This document shows, piece by piece, positions 1-8,092 of a stretch of 64,000 bases of DNA. The stretch is from JAMXLG01 sp963765935 (GTDB lineage Bacteria > Vulcanimicrobiota > Vulcanimicrobiia > Vulcanimicrobiales > Vulcanimicrobiaceae). The stretch spans positions 1,798,001-1,862,000 of the forward strand of contig CAVXXX010000001.1 in assembly GCA_963765935.1 (NCBI GenBank), read 5' to 3'. The translations under genes and the position numbers were made by a program. The notes beneath the pieces are model-generated. The model had not been told where the DNA came from, did no database searches, and saw only the letters and a program-made list of their open reading frames with translations. The first letter of the stretch is position 1, and each line of letters opens with the position of its first letter.

Positions 1-1362
1 CATGTCCGCTTTTGCGTCAGGAAAGAGAAAGTCCCATTTCGCTTTCAATTCTCCCCCGAGCGCAACTGCGAACCGAATAGAGGCCTCGTCATCGCTGTTA
101 TCGGTAACGTGGAGGTCGGGATCGCCGTACATTTTGAAATAAAAAGCGATGACCACGAAAATCGTTACAAACGAATTGTTTAGTGAGTCGCCCAATCCGC
201 TGTCAGATAAGTTGCCTGTGATCTGAGCGTCGAATGACGTGGCTGGAATGTTGGGATCCTTACCGTTGATCTTAGGCACATTGAAAACATTTGGGTCGTC
301 GAAGAAGGCCTTCAACGCAGAGCGTGCTATCGCCGCTGCGGCTGCGAGGTCTGTAGCCGCGGCAATCGGCGTCGCCCCCACCACAGCGTTCCCGAGATCG
401 TCGATAAGATTCGGGTCAAGCAAGGTGGAGCTTAAGAAGTCCGAGTTGCCGATTACGAACTGACTGTCGAACAAGATTTCGTCGATCGCCACAAAGATGC
501 CCAAGCGATTTTCACTGAGCGCGGTCTGGATCGAGTAGTCCTTAATTAGTTGAAACACATTGATGGCGATCGTACGGTCGGGGTACGGATTGACGATCGT
601 GCGAGTCATGCGATCGCTTATAAGAGACTCTGTAACGCCTCTCACTTCAATCTTATGCATCGCTTTCAAGGTCTTAGCGGATTTTTTGGTCGCTGCCGAG
701 ACGTGATTCACTGTTTGCTGGTTGGAAGTAGTAACGGACTGCGAATAGCCGCCCGACACTGACAGCGATGCCACGCCAACAGATGCGGTCGCCGTGCTGT
801 CCACATGCCAGTTTTCCGTCTTGGAGCTACTTCGAGTGATGTTAATCGCCTCCGTATCGCTCTGCGTGCTTTCGACGGAGTCTACAGATTCGGCAGAATC
901 CATCGTCGATCGGTCGAGCACCTTGCGCTGGGACGTTTGGAACTCGAGAACTAGCTTTTCATTGGGCGCAAGACCAATTGTTGAGGAGAGATCACCTATC
1001 TTCAGATCCAAAAGATTCCAGGTCTGGTCGAAACGACAATCCAGGCCGTACCAAACGCTAAGACCAATAATCGGCGTGCCCGCGATGCTATACCGTGGAG
1101 TCCCCTTCCCGTCAAACACGTTCAGCGGACATTCGCCGAGCAACAACGGACGCCTAAGAGGGATTGTGAATTGCGGTCCGCTCCGCGTGCTCGGCGGAGA
1201 GCAAGCATCCAGAGGCTGCGCGGAAGGCTGTGGACCAGGCGCTACTGGCGGCGGCGCACTAGTGAATAACGCCGGTGGAGTTTCTTTTAGCACAGGATCA
1301 CGTGATGCGCGATGCGGCGTGCGAATGATGGCGGTTTGGGATTTCTTCCGTTTCTTTTGCAT
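1..1362 (-). CDS. Large hypothetical protein, C-terminus beyond the left edge
   Basis: The reverse strand is open for 454 codons from an ATG at 1362 down to base 1, with no stop, so the gene continues outside the window. An AGGAAGG-like ribosome site lies just upstream of the start. The N-terminus is basic (MQKKRKKS) and then Pro/Ala-rich to about residue 50, with no signal peptide. A beta-like segment reads IGLAPNEKLVLEF. It is followed by a Ser/Thr/Glu-rich stretch, a glycine-containing SVSGGYSQS segment and TRTIVNPYPDRTIAINVF. From memory this order resembles the N-terminal part of large bacterial proteins of unknown function, but I do not assign a family. Codons are less GC-biased than in the rest of the window. 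Confidence 0.75.
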   Translation of the reverse strand, partial: MQKKRKKSQTAIIRTPHRASRDPVLKETPPALFTSAPPPVAPGPQPSAQPLDACSPPSTRSGPQFTIPLRRPLLLGECPLNVFDGKGTPRYSIAGTPIIGLSVWYGLDCRFDQTWNLLDLKIGDLSSTIGLAPNEKLVLEFQTSQRKVLDRSTMDSAESVDSVESTQSDTEAINITRSSSKTENWHVDSTATASVGVASLSVSGGYSQSVTTSNQQTVNHVSAATKKSAKTLKAMHKIEVRGVTESLISDRMTRTIVNPYPDRTIAINVFQLIKDYSIQTALSENRLGIFVAIDEILFDSQFVIGNSDFLSSTLLDPNLIDDLGNAVVGATPIAAATDLAAAAAIARSALKAFFDDPNVFNVPKINGKDPNIPATSFDAQITGNLSDSGLGDSLNNSFVTIFVVIAFYFKMYGDPDLHVTDNSDDEASIRFAVALGGELKAKWDFLFPDAKADM

Positions 1363-1454
1363 GTGTAGGCCTTCCTAAGGAAACGTCCGCAAGGGAGTCA
1401 GGCCGACGGGTACACGCATCTCACGGCGCCATAAATGCTTCAGTTTCAACTTAG

Positions 1455-1693
1455 TCATCGCTCACGATCGATTGGAACCAATTTGGCTGACCCATCCAAC
1501 GTCGGGAATGCCTCGACGCCTTCAACGCGGTCATTCACATATTCACTCGACTCTAACGTACTGAGGTCACGGATTTTCCGACGATTAAGTCGCTGAGCAC
1601 CCGCTGCCTGATCGTCACCTCGACGGTTCCGTACTCGATTGCGCCAATAACTGTTGAGCCATTGCCAAAATTAGAATTCCGTGCTCGGATCAT
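1455..1693 (-). pseudogene. Small frame-broken gene of unknown function
   Basis: An ATG at 1693 opens a 46-codon frame (MIRARNSNFGNGSTVIGAIE...) that stops with TAG at 1553. The adjoining frame then continues protein-like (LESSEYVNDRVEGVEAFP...) to a TGA at 1455. One -1 shift near 1556-1565 would join them into about 80 residues. Both halves look more like protein than antisense noise. The gene sits 93 bases upstream of the left-edge gene on the same strand, so it may have belonged to the same transcript. It could equally be an intact 46-residue gene plus noise, or a single-base assembly error. No function is recognised. Confidence 0.35.
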
Positions 1694-1770
1694 CTACCGT
1701 GAGAATCGATCTCATCGTGGATGCCTTCTGGCACTGACCCAAAAACGCGATTCAATCCATCGAGAGTAGT

Positions 1771-2046
1771 TTAGTAGTCATCGAAGCGCCACACGGCGCT
1801 ATGAACGCCGGAGGTAAGCATTTGGGGGTTGAGGTTTTGGTGCGTTATCGGTTCTGAAAATATGCCAATTTTTATGTTGGAATAGGGCTTGTCGAGTCTC
1901 TCCAAACCGGCCGGAAGCGAACCATTAGCCCCCAAACCCCGCGCGATGGCACTCTTCAGCGTACGATTATTGTGCGTCGCGTTCTAGTAGGCAAACCGCT
2001 CATAGAAGGAGGCATTGGTCCCATCGTAACGTGCTCGTGCATTTGT
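1771..2046 (-). pseudogene. Decayed C-terminal gene fragment with an in-frame amber stop
   Basis: Read leftward, one frame gives YDGTNASFYERFAY, then a TAG at 1986-1984. It continues in the same frame as about 70 protein-like residues (including RTLKSAIARGLGANGSLPAG and ERLDKPYSNIKIGIFSEPIT) to a TAA at 1771. No start codon or 5' part can be placed above about 2046. This looks like the 3' end of a degraded gene on the same strand as the left-edge gene. The family is not recognised. The opposite strand contains a competing small zinc-ribbon frame at its right end, so the 5' limit is uncertain. Confidence 0.35.
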
Positions 2047-2118
2047 GTCCGCAGAGCGCGCCGTAGGTGCGGACATTGCAAGCGGCGCGTTGATCGACGA
2101 AGATTCGGAGTGTACGAA

Positions 2119-2247
2119 ATGCCATCTCCCGTACATTCGTGCGCGGAGTGCGAAGTGCTTCCGTACGGCAGCAGCCGGCAGATCCGACTCGTGTGTCCGC
2201 AATGCGGCAACCATGCCCCGTCGCAGCTCGAGCCGTCCTCGGTCTGA
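2119..2247 (+). CDS. Possible 42-residue zinc-ribbon miniprotein
   Basis: ATG at 2119 is preceded by GGAG at 2107-2110 with 8-base spacing. The 42 residues contain two CxxC knuckles (CAEC at residues 8-11 and CPQC near 27-30), the classic four-cysteine zinc-ribbon spacing. Most third codon positions are G or C. The same frame is open upstream from a GTG at 1972 and holds another CxxC (CGHC), so a longer form is possible. It lies in a gene-poor stretch with decayed neighbours and may itself be a remnant. No partner or function can be inferred. Confidence 0.35.
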   Translation: MPSPVHSCAECEVLPYGSSRQIRLVCPQCGNHAPSQLEPSSV

Positions 2248-2750
2248 CGGTCGCAACAAATAAACGCAGCGGGCCGAGCGGCGCAATCCAATTGAGCGCC
2301 GCTCTCACCCTTGTGAAAGACTGAACGACGCTCCCGATCATCCTCCGCCGGGGACCGCTACGCTACACGCTGGCCGCCACTGCTTGGGATCGATGGTTGA
2401 GCGTCAACGCAACAACGCCATCTAGGCCGCCTGCTGGCCGGGAGTGTGCCATGAAACACTAAGATCGCCGTTGCGGCGGCGTCGGATAATCTTTGTCCGC
2501 CAGCGTGCGACGTTGGAGTCGCGAGCAATCGCGAGTATTTCACACACGGCGCTCCAATGTGACGCAACTTCGCGGCACCGCTTCCTCGTCCGGATTCTGC
2601 ACGTAACTCGGTTCAATAAAAGCGCCAGCGAGCCGTTCGCCGTCGTGCTTTTCCGTTACTGAAGTACACGTAAAGCGTCTGACGGCGCACTTCGCGGGCA
2701 CTCAGTAGCAACGCTCAAGAGCGCTCTGCTAAACTGCCTTTCTTTTAACC
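2248..2750. other. Gene-poor stretch with no supported feature
   Basis: Several short frames exist on both strands. None has a convincing ribosome site, a recognisable domain or consistent codon usage, and they overlap each other in conflicting frames. No tRNA, hairpin terminator or repeat was seen. It may be the remains of older genes. Confidence 0.4.
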
Positions 2751-3122
2751 TCAATGCGCGGGCTCGGTGAACTGCACGCCGCCTGGAATGTACGAGATGA
2801 ACGTGCCGTTGTGCTTTTGAATCACAATGTATCCCGCGGGACAAGACCACCGGACGCCGCCGCTTGCAGCGAGCCTGGAGCAATCTTTTGGCAAATTGGA
2901 TTTGAACCAAAGGTCAACGAGCTGCACTGAGTCGTTCGTCGTTTGGTTAAAAGGAGTGCCCGCTTTCATCGCGTCCGGCGGAATATTTTCCACAGCGCGA
3001 CCCCGCGGATATAGCGGGAGCGCCCCATCAGTTTGTATATCGGTTTCCTTAGCCAGCACCGGCTGAACAAGAAAGGTAAGAGCGAAGGCCGCTGAGGCGG
3101 CAGCAACAAGATACTTTATCAT
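2751..3122 (-). CDS. Small secreted protein, paralogue of the divergent neighbour
   Basis: The product has 123 residues. I chose the ATG at 3122 because it opens a typical signal peptide (MIKYLVAAASAAFALTFL, cleavage near AKETD at 24-25); the longer upstream frame is unlike coding sequence. The mature part has LPLYPRG, an NQTTNDSV segment, LVDLWFKSNLP and two cysteines. The protein at 3253-3648 carries matching landmarks (PPYP, NTSDSV, VAVWYKQHLP) in the same order, so the two are divergently transcribed paralogues. The [Y]P...DSV...W[YF]K..LP pattern is shared by small exported proteins of unknown function. The cysteines could form a disulfide. Confidence 0.75.
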   Translation of the reverse strand: MIKYLVAAASAAFALTFLVQPVLAKETDIQTDGALPLYPRGRAVENIPPDAMKAGTPFNQTTNDSVQLVDLWFKSNLPKDCSRLAASGGVRWSCPAGYIVIQKHNGTFISYIPGGVQFTEPAH

Positions 3123-3252
3123 GGCGCCAGTGTAGCGCGGCCGCGTGCGGCCGGTGTGCCGCAAGGAGCGTCGGGTCTGGCTCTCGCCACTGGCTGTCGC
3201 ACGTTGTGCGCACGGCGCCGCGCTAGGATGGTCCCATGCAAAGGAGGTTACG

Positions 3253-3648
3253 ATGAAGTTATCATTGCTGGCGGGAGCAGCGGTCGCAGCGACCGCACTA
3301 TGCACGGCCCTCTACGGTTCTCCATCGCCTGCTGCGGCCGCAACGACGTCGCTGAGTGCGTTGGCCGCGTTCCATCACGTCCCGCCCTATCCTAACCATG
3401 TGTTGGGCATCGAGATTCAAAATCATCCGAGCGCGACGACCGGCGGTTCATATGTGATTAACACGTCGGATTCGGTGGAAACGGTGGCTGTTTGGTATAA
3501 GCAGCATTTGCCCGATCAGAATGGCGACCACAGGACGTCGGACGGCCACCACGTCTTTTTCACGAAGAACGGGTCCACCGTCGATGTCGGCAAAGCGATT
3601 CCGTTCGCGGGTACCTACACAATCATCGGCGTCGTAACGTCTAAGTAG
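3253..3648 (+). CDS. Small secreted protein, paralogue of the divergent neighbour
   Basis: The product has 131 residues. ATG at 3253 follows a strong AGGAGG at 3242-3247. A signal peptide covers about residues 1-29 (MKLSLLAGAAVAATALCTAL, then an Ala-rich cleavage zone). The mature part has VPPYPNHV, INTSDSVETVAVWYKQHLP and a C-terminal FAGTYTIIGVV strand. The central motif matches the 2751-3122 product, although the sequences have diverged and the cysteine pair is absent. The two genes share a 130-base divergent promoter region. Exported; function unknown. Confidence 0.8.
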   Translation: MKLSLLAGAAVAATALCTALYGSPSPAAAATTSLSALAAFHHVPPYPNHVLGIEIQNHPSATTGGSYVINTSDSVETVAVWYKQHLPDQNGDHRTSDGHHVFFTKNGSTVDVGKAIPFAGTYTIIGVVTSK

Positions 3649-3847
3649 GCGGGGCAACCTATTTCTTCATGACTGGCTAGACCAACGGGACCGCAGGCCT
3701 TCGGATGCGCTCTTGCGCGACGGCGAAGTTATAGGGACCGCTTAATCGAGGATGCAGACATCGGAGGCCGCCTCCCGTTCTTGGTCCGACCCCTGGCGAA
3801 AGTTCGTGGGATTGACGTGTAAGGCCTAATCCGGGCCTACGCTGCCA

Positions 3848-4723
3848 TTGCGTCGCGGCTTATACGCGGGGAAAAGCGTCTGGTATATCATTACCGATGC
3901 TTCCGACGCACGCGAAGCAAAAACGCTCGGCGTCAACTACGCGCCGTCGCTTGCGCATCTCGGCAATTCCGCAATCGCGCACGTCGAGAAAAAAGACGGA
4001 ACATACATCTTCCCGGGAGCGCCGGATTTTTCGAAAACGCGCACATACGTCGCGAGCGCGACCGGCTTTCCGCCGAAGTCGGCAACGCCCGGGTCCGCGG
4101 CGGACGGTGCGTATTCTCCCTTCGTTCGCGCCGATGGAACGAGCGGGGTGCTCAATGCGTCGATCGTTGCAACGGGCGACGGGCCGTTCGATGTCACGAC
4201 GCACACGAACACGCAAGATCGCGTCATTGCGATCGACCAGGCGAAACACACGGTAACGCTTGCGCTCGCGCGCGGATTTTTTAACGGCAAGCCGGTGTAC
4301 TACCTCAGCACGGAGGCCTCGGATGCGGGTGCGGCGAGCGTGGAGCGCGCGACGTATGTGCCGTCGCTCGCGAAATCATCACAGAATGCGCAGATTCCAA
4401 TCGGCGTCGTGGTGAATGGTCCGCAGACCGGTAGCGCGCCGCAAGGGCTTGCGTTCCTCGCACTTCGAACGCCCCTCGCTAAGGACGCAACGCCCGCGAA
4501 CGTTTCGACGATCATGTCGTCGTTCAACGTGCTTTCGCTCGCGCCGTCGCTGGCGACTCCGTACGCCGCGAACGGATATTCGCCGCTGTGGAACGTCCTC
4601 GTGGTCGGTGCGCCGCAAGCCAAACGGCTGACGTCCTTCGCAGAGATTGCACCGATTTCAAAGCCGGCGGGCTTTGTCGTAAACTGTCCGGTGGTCGCCT
4701 ACGCAGACAACAGCGGATCCTAA
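3848..4723 (+). CDS. Two-repeat secreted-type protein, apparently 5'-truncated
   Basis: About 291 residues are open from a TTG at 3848; an in-frame TAA lies at 3827-3829. The protein carries two copies of one module. GLYAGKSVWYIITDAS...NYAPSLA sits at the very start, and GFFNGKPVYYLSTEASD...TYVPSLA lies near residue 145. The first copy lacks the residues that precede it in the second (QDRVIAIDQAKHTVTLALAR), and no signal peptide remains, so the 5' end looks lost or frameshifted. The C-terminal YSPLWNVLVVG...FVVNCPVVAY pattern occurs in a family of exported bacterial proteins of unknown function. No ribosome site precedes the TTG. Possibly a pseudogene. Confidence 0.55.
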   Translation: MRRGLYAGKSVWYIITDASDAREAKTLGVNYAPSLAHLGNSAIAHVEKKDGTYIFPGAPDFSKTRTYVASATGFPPKSATPGSAADGAYSPFVRADGTSGVLNASIVATGDGPFDVTTHTNTQDRVIAIDQAKHTVTLALARGFFNGKPVYYLSTEASDAGAASVERATYVPSLAKSSQNAQIPIGVVVNGPQTGSAPQGLAFLALRTPLAKDATPANVSTIMSSFNVLSLAPSLATPYAANGYSPLWNVLVVGAPQAKRLTSFAEIAPISKPAGFVVNCPVVAYADNSGS

Positions 4724-4749
4724 CCGATTGTGCAGTATGTACGTGTGCG

Positions 4750-4944
4750 ATGGACGGCGTCGCATTCGTACGATCTCTCGACCCGGATAACGCGATGCCC
4801 ATGGCGAGCCCATGGGCATTTCGCATCGTAAACCGCCAAGGCCGAACGGTTCTCGCAGAAGCATTTCTTCAAGATGATAAAGGCGTAAAGATCGCCTACG
4901 CGCAATCGAATTGCGTGGTCGCAAACCGCCTTACGCGCGAATGA
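4750..4944 (+). CDS. Small protein of unknown function
   Basis: A 64-codon frame begins with ATG at 4750, 27 bases after the preceding stop. The sequence is protein-like (WAFRIVNRQGRTVLAEAF, then KIAYAQSNCVVANRL) with one cysteine and no signal peptide or membrane helix. No clear Shine-Dalgarno is visible. Its last 14 bases overlap the 3' end of the convergent exchanger gene. The frame is also open upstream within the previous gene, so the start is a guess. It could be the tail of a longer, broken gene. Confidence 0.4.
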   Translation: MDGVAFVRSLDPDNAMPMASPWAFRIVNRQGRTVLAEAFLQDDKGVKIAYAQSNCVVANRLTRE

Positions 4945-5959
4945 AGAAGAGACCTGCGACGCCGATAATATAGAGCGCGAGTACGATCAACGAGTCGATT
5001 CCCGTGCCAAAAAGCATCCGTTTCGATCTGAACACGGCGCCCGCGCAATAGACCGCCGTGAGCAATGCGCCGAGAGCGGTGAGGTATAAGTCCGGGCCTT
5101 GCGCATCCGGCAAGAGTGCCTTTCCGCTTAGCACGCTCCCCAACAGAAAGAGCACCGGAAGAAATGCGTTGCCGCCGATAACGTCGCTGATTGCGAGCTC
5201 AAAGCTTCCGACTTTCACCGCCGCGAGGCCGGTCGTTACTTCAGGAAGCGCTGTTACCGCCGAAAGAATCGTCGCGCCGAAGATCACGCCGCTGATGTGA
5301 AAGCGCCCGGCAAGCTCGACGCTTGCAAGCTCGATCGCGACACCGCAGATCAACGTCGCGCTCGCAGCGATTGCAAAGAGCACGATCGCCCTTTGAATCG
5401 AGCAACGCCGCACGACTTTTGGCGCCGCCTCCATCATGTGTTCGTGACCGGCACGCCACGATTCGCGGTCTTCATTTTGTGCCGTTAACCAAAGCCCGAA
5501 GAGCCAAAAGAACACGATACCGATTTCCACGGGCGTGATGCGAAAGGCGATCATGGTGCGCGGCAACAGCGCGCCTATCACGCAAAACATCAGCACGGAG
5601 ATCACGACCATGCCCTGGACGACGATCGTGAGCGAGCGTACCGTCGACATGAGCGGGATTCGTTCGCGTAAACCCGGACCGTCAAGAATAACCAAAACGA
5701 CGGTTTGAATCGCGATGCCGCCCAGAATGTTACCAACCGCGAGATCCATCGAATTCGTGAAGGCGCATCCGATGATGATCGCGATCTCGGGCAAGTTCGT
5801 TGCGAACGCGAGCAGCATCGCACCGCCGACGCCTTCACCCCAGCCGAAATGCGTGTCGATGGCGTCGGTTGTGAACGCGAGAATAATACCGGCCCACCAA
5901 ATAACGCCCGCTGCGGCTAAGAAGATAGCAAGTAAGCCCCATGTCGACAGTCCAGACAT
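4931..5959 (-). CDS. Sodium/calcium exchanger family membrane protein
   Basis: A 342-residue inner-membrane antiporter of the CaCA (YrbG-like) family, expected to exchange Ca2+ or a related cation for Na+ or H+. It shows two homologous halves of hydrophobic helices. Each carries an ion-binding alpha-repeat: FATNLPEIAI in the first half, and AVTALPEVTTGL with ISDVIGGNAFLPVL in the second. I chose the ATG at 5959 because GGGAAG sits about 9 bases upstream; a TTG at 5983 would add eight residues. The central loop is short and hydrophilic. It is monocistronic, with unrelated neighbours. The cation cannot be read from sequence. Confidence 0.85.
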   Translation of the reverse strand: MSGLSTWGLLAIFLAAAGVIWWAGIILAFTTDAIDTHFGWGEGVGGAMLLAFATNLPEIAIIIGCAFTNSMDLAVGNILGGIAIQTVVLVILDGPGLRERIPLMSTVRSLTIVVQGMVVISVLMFCVIGALLPRTMIAFRITPVEIGIVFFWLFGLWLTAQNEDRESWRAGHEHMMEAAPKVVRRCSIQRAIVLFAIAASATLICGVAIELASVELAGRFHISGVIFGATILSAVTALPEVTTGLAAVKVGSFELAISDVIGGNAFLPVLFLLGSVLSGKALLPDAQGPDLYLTALGALLTAVYCAGAVFRSKRMLFGTGIDSLIVLALYIIGVAGLFFIRA

Positions 5960-6027
5960 GTGAGCTTTCTTCCCAAAAAGCAATGTGTGTTACAGTAGAG
6001 TTGCTTTTTTAACCGGGAGGCATGCAG

Positions 6028-6819
6028 ATGCTCCTGTATCCTCGTTCCGACGCGAACTCCGATGACGATCGGCTCGACCTCCTCGCCGATCCGGAACTTG
6101 CGAAGCGCCTTCGCAAAGCAAATCCGAAGTTCTTCACGCGCGCAGGCCACGGTTCGATCGCGAAGATTTTGGCACTCGCCGGTATTGTTTCGCTCATCGC
6201 GGGCTATGTTATCGAGCCCGCGGTTCTTGCGCAGCATCGCGCAAATCCACCGCTATTAACGACTACCGTGCATCACGTCGCACCGGCGCCACCGCATGTG
6301 TTAAAGCGGTACGCTGCGGCGCCCGTCATTCACGTGAAGCCGTCGATTGTTGTTGCGCACAAAGCCATCGCGGTCGAAACCGAACGCGTGCCACAATTGC
6401 AACCGAAGAAGCTTCCCGTGCATCGAACGCGCGCGATTGCCGTAGCGCAACCGCAACCCCAAGCGCAAAACGAAGAGCGGTTTTGGTTAAAAGCGCAAGC
6501 CGAAGCGCGGGCTCGCGATCGTGCACGCGCGGCGAGAGCTGCTGCGGCTGCAACTGCTGCGGCGTCTGCTCCGGTACAAGCGCCCGTTGATACGCAAGTC
6601 ACAGCACCGCAACCGCCGGCACCGCAACCGCCCGTGAGCGGGCCACGCGTACCGGGTCCGTTCGGAGGTTCGTGGCCGACGCTTCCGGGTGGCGGTCCTT
6701 GCACGCCGGGACGCGGCCCGATTCTGGTTGGTGGTCACGGATTAGCCGGAGTACTAATCAACGCCGTGTTACAGAGCGCGATTCCCGTTCACCACATGAG
6801 ACCGTTCGGGCGGCCATAG
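6028..6819 (+). CDS. Membrane-anchored Pro/Ala-rich protein
   Basis: The product has 263 residues. ATG at 6028 is preferred over ATG at 6022 because GGGAGG (6015-6020) is then 7 bases away rather than 1. A charged cytoplasmic N-terminus of about 45 residues is followed by one transmembrane helix (IAKILALAGIVSLIAGYVI). A long outer segment rich in Ala, Pro, Gln and Arg follows, with an Ala/Arg helix (RARDRARAARAAAAAT) and a Gly/Pro-rich end containing one cysteine. The layout resembles envelope-spanning linkers such as TonB- or FtsN-like proteins, but no domain identifies it. The compositional bias makes homology unreliable. Confidence 0.65.
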   Translation: MLLYPRSDANSDDDRLDLLADPELAKRLRKANPKFFTRAGHGSIAKILALAGIVSLIAGYVIEPAVLAQHRANPPLLTTTVHHVAPAPPHVLKRYAAAPVIHVKPSIVVAHKAIAVETERVPQLQPKKLPVHRTRAIAVAQPQPQAQNEERFWLKAQAEARARDRARAARAAAAATAAASAPVQAPVDTQVTAPQPPAPQPPVSGPRVPGPFGGSWPTLPGGGPCTPGRGPILVGGHGLAGVLINAVLQSAIPVHHMRPFGRP

Positions 6820-6830
6820 CTCTCGCCTTA

Positions 6831-7466
6831 CTACTGTCGGAGGCTGGTTCGCTCAGCGTCCGATAAGCTCGCAAATCGGCGGAACGACGCCTGCACGATG
6901 TCTGTCGTTGCGCTGCCGGGAAAAAGCCCATATCTGCCGGTGTATTGTTGAATCTCGTGTGTCAAGGCCCAGTAGCCCGGCAGCACTTGCGCTCGCTCGC
7001 CACTGACCGTTCCCGACGTTACGTATTGATAATTTGCACTCATCTTGTATTGATATGCAGTTACGTGATTCTGCCGGTCGATGGTAAACGTGCCGCTTCC
7101 ATGAGCCTTGTCGCTAATGAGGCTCGTGAATGCAATCGTCGTTGGATTGACGACGCTGTAGGTGTATTCACTCGTGTAACGCGGATCCCACGGCGCTCGA
7201 AAAAGCTCCGTCGATTTCGGATGTTCGTAATCCGATTCCGTCTGCGCAAGCTGCGCTGCCGTCGCGTCTTTACCGCCGAGCGTCTCGCTCATAATGCGGA
7301 TGCGCACGAGATCGCCGCTTGAGTAGACGGCGGTGAAAATCATCTGATCGTGCCGGCTCGAGGCCGCCGTGCGAACATCAAACGTTCGTGTATACTGCGC
7401 GCTTGCTACCCCGTTCTCATCCCGAGCCGTTTGGCGAGCGATTTGCATTACAATTGCGGGTGCCAC
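6831..7466 (-). CDS. Hypothetical protein
   Basis: The product has 211 residues from a GTG at 7466 with GAGG about 7 bases upstream. It is predicted to be rich in beta strands (EYTYSVVNPTTIAFTSLISD, then GTFTIDRQNHVTAYQYKMSA), like exported proteins. However, no signal peptide is present with this start, and the frame stays open a little upstream. It follows the 7495-8058 gene by 28 bases on the same strand and is probably cotranscribed. Its stop lies 11 bases from the convergent gene ending at 6819. Family not recognised. Confidence 0.6.
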   Translation of the reverse strand: MAPAIVMQIARQTARDENGVASAQYTRTFDVRTAASSRHDQMIFTAVYSSGDLVRIRIMSETLGGKDATAAQLAQTESDYEHPKSTELFRAPWDPRYTSEYTYSVVNPTTIAFTSLISDKAHGSGTFTIDRQNHVTAYQYKMSANYQYVTSGTVSGERAQVLPGYWALTHEIQQYTGRYGLFPGSATTDIVQASFRRFASLSDAERTSLRQ

Positions 7467-7494
7467 TGTGTAACCTCGATTTCGACTTTGCCGG

Positions 7495-8058
7495 CTAAAG
7501 GAGGTGCACGCCTATTCCCTCGTCGACCCGACATGACGCTACGCGTTGAGGATACTCACCTGTTACCGTACCCGGCACGGCGTGCAACGTCCAGCACGAA
7601 TCATTGAGCGAACAGTAGCAAAATTTGAGCTCTACGCGGTGCTCTTTCAGTACCTTCGGCGAGACGCTTGGACGTAAACTGACCGCGATCAAACTATGCG
7701 TGTCGCCGGGACGAATCGTCGTTGACGCATTGATGGTGGACGAACCGAACCTTGCGGAACCGGGTGGTAAGCCCTTCGAAAGCAGAGCTGTAAAATTTTC
7801 CCACGACGGTACGCGGTGTCCGTCGACGACCAGCTGCGCGGAGCGTATCAGCGCGGGCCCGAGACCGTCATTCGTAACGACGACGTTAACGTGGCGTGGA
7901 TCGACCACGTTCGTATCCACGCTCAAATACGGCCATATCGTCGCGGCGTATTGACTCTGAATGATGCGTGTTTGATAGACGATTGCTCCCCCCGTAACGG
8001 CGCTGATGAGCAATGCGCAGATCGCGATTATCGATTCAAAGCGCAACAACCGCTCCAT
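7495..8058 (-). CDS. Membrane-anchored hypothetical protein
   Basis: The product has 187 residues. ATG at 8058 has a strong AAGGAGG five bases upstream. One N-terminal helix (IIAICALLISAVTGGAIVYQ) acts as a signal anchor. The outer part looks like a beta-sandwich (VNVVVTNDGLGPALIRSAQL), with a cluster of cysteines near residues 146-155 (CYCSLNDSCW) that could form disulfides. The VTNDGLGPA phrase is typical of small exported Ig-like domains of unknown function. It lies between the PqaA-like gene and the 6831-7466 gene on one strand, probably as an operon. Confidence 0.65.
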   Translation of the reverse strand: MERLLRFESIIAICALLISAVTGGAIVYQTRIIQSQYAATIWPYLSVDTNVVDPRHVNVVVTNDGLGPALIRSAQLVVDGHRVPSWENFTALLSKGLPPGSARFGSSTINASTTIRPGDTHSLIAVSLRPSVSPKVLKEHRVELKFCYCSLNDSCWTLHAVPGTVTGEYPQRVASCRVDEGIGVHLL

Positions 8059-8092
8059 TCGTGCCTCCTTCGCAGCCTAAATCCGGCGCCGG

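Noticed and set aside
794..1378. 194-codon plus-strand frame at the left end
   Set aside because: It lies opposite the longer open minus-strand gene, has poor codon character and no ribosome site.
2358..2662. Short frames on both strands
   Set aside because: They conflict with each other, have no start signals and show no recognisable motif.
3752..3829. 25-codon frame before the two-repeat protein as its lost N-terminus
   Set aside because: It stops with TAA before the repeat and lacks similarity to the corresponding part of the second repeat.
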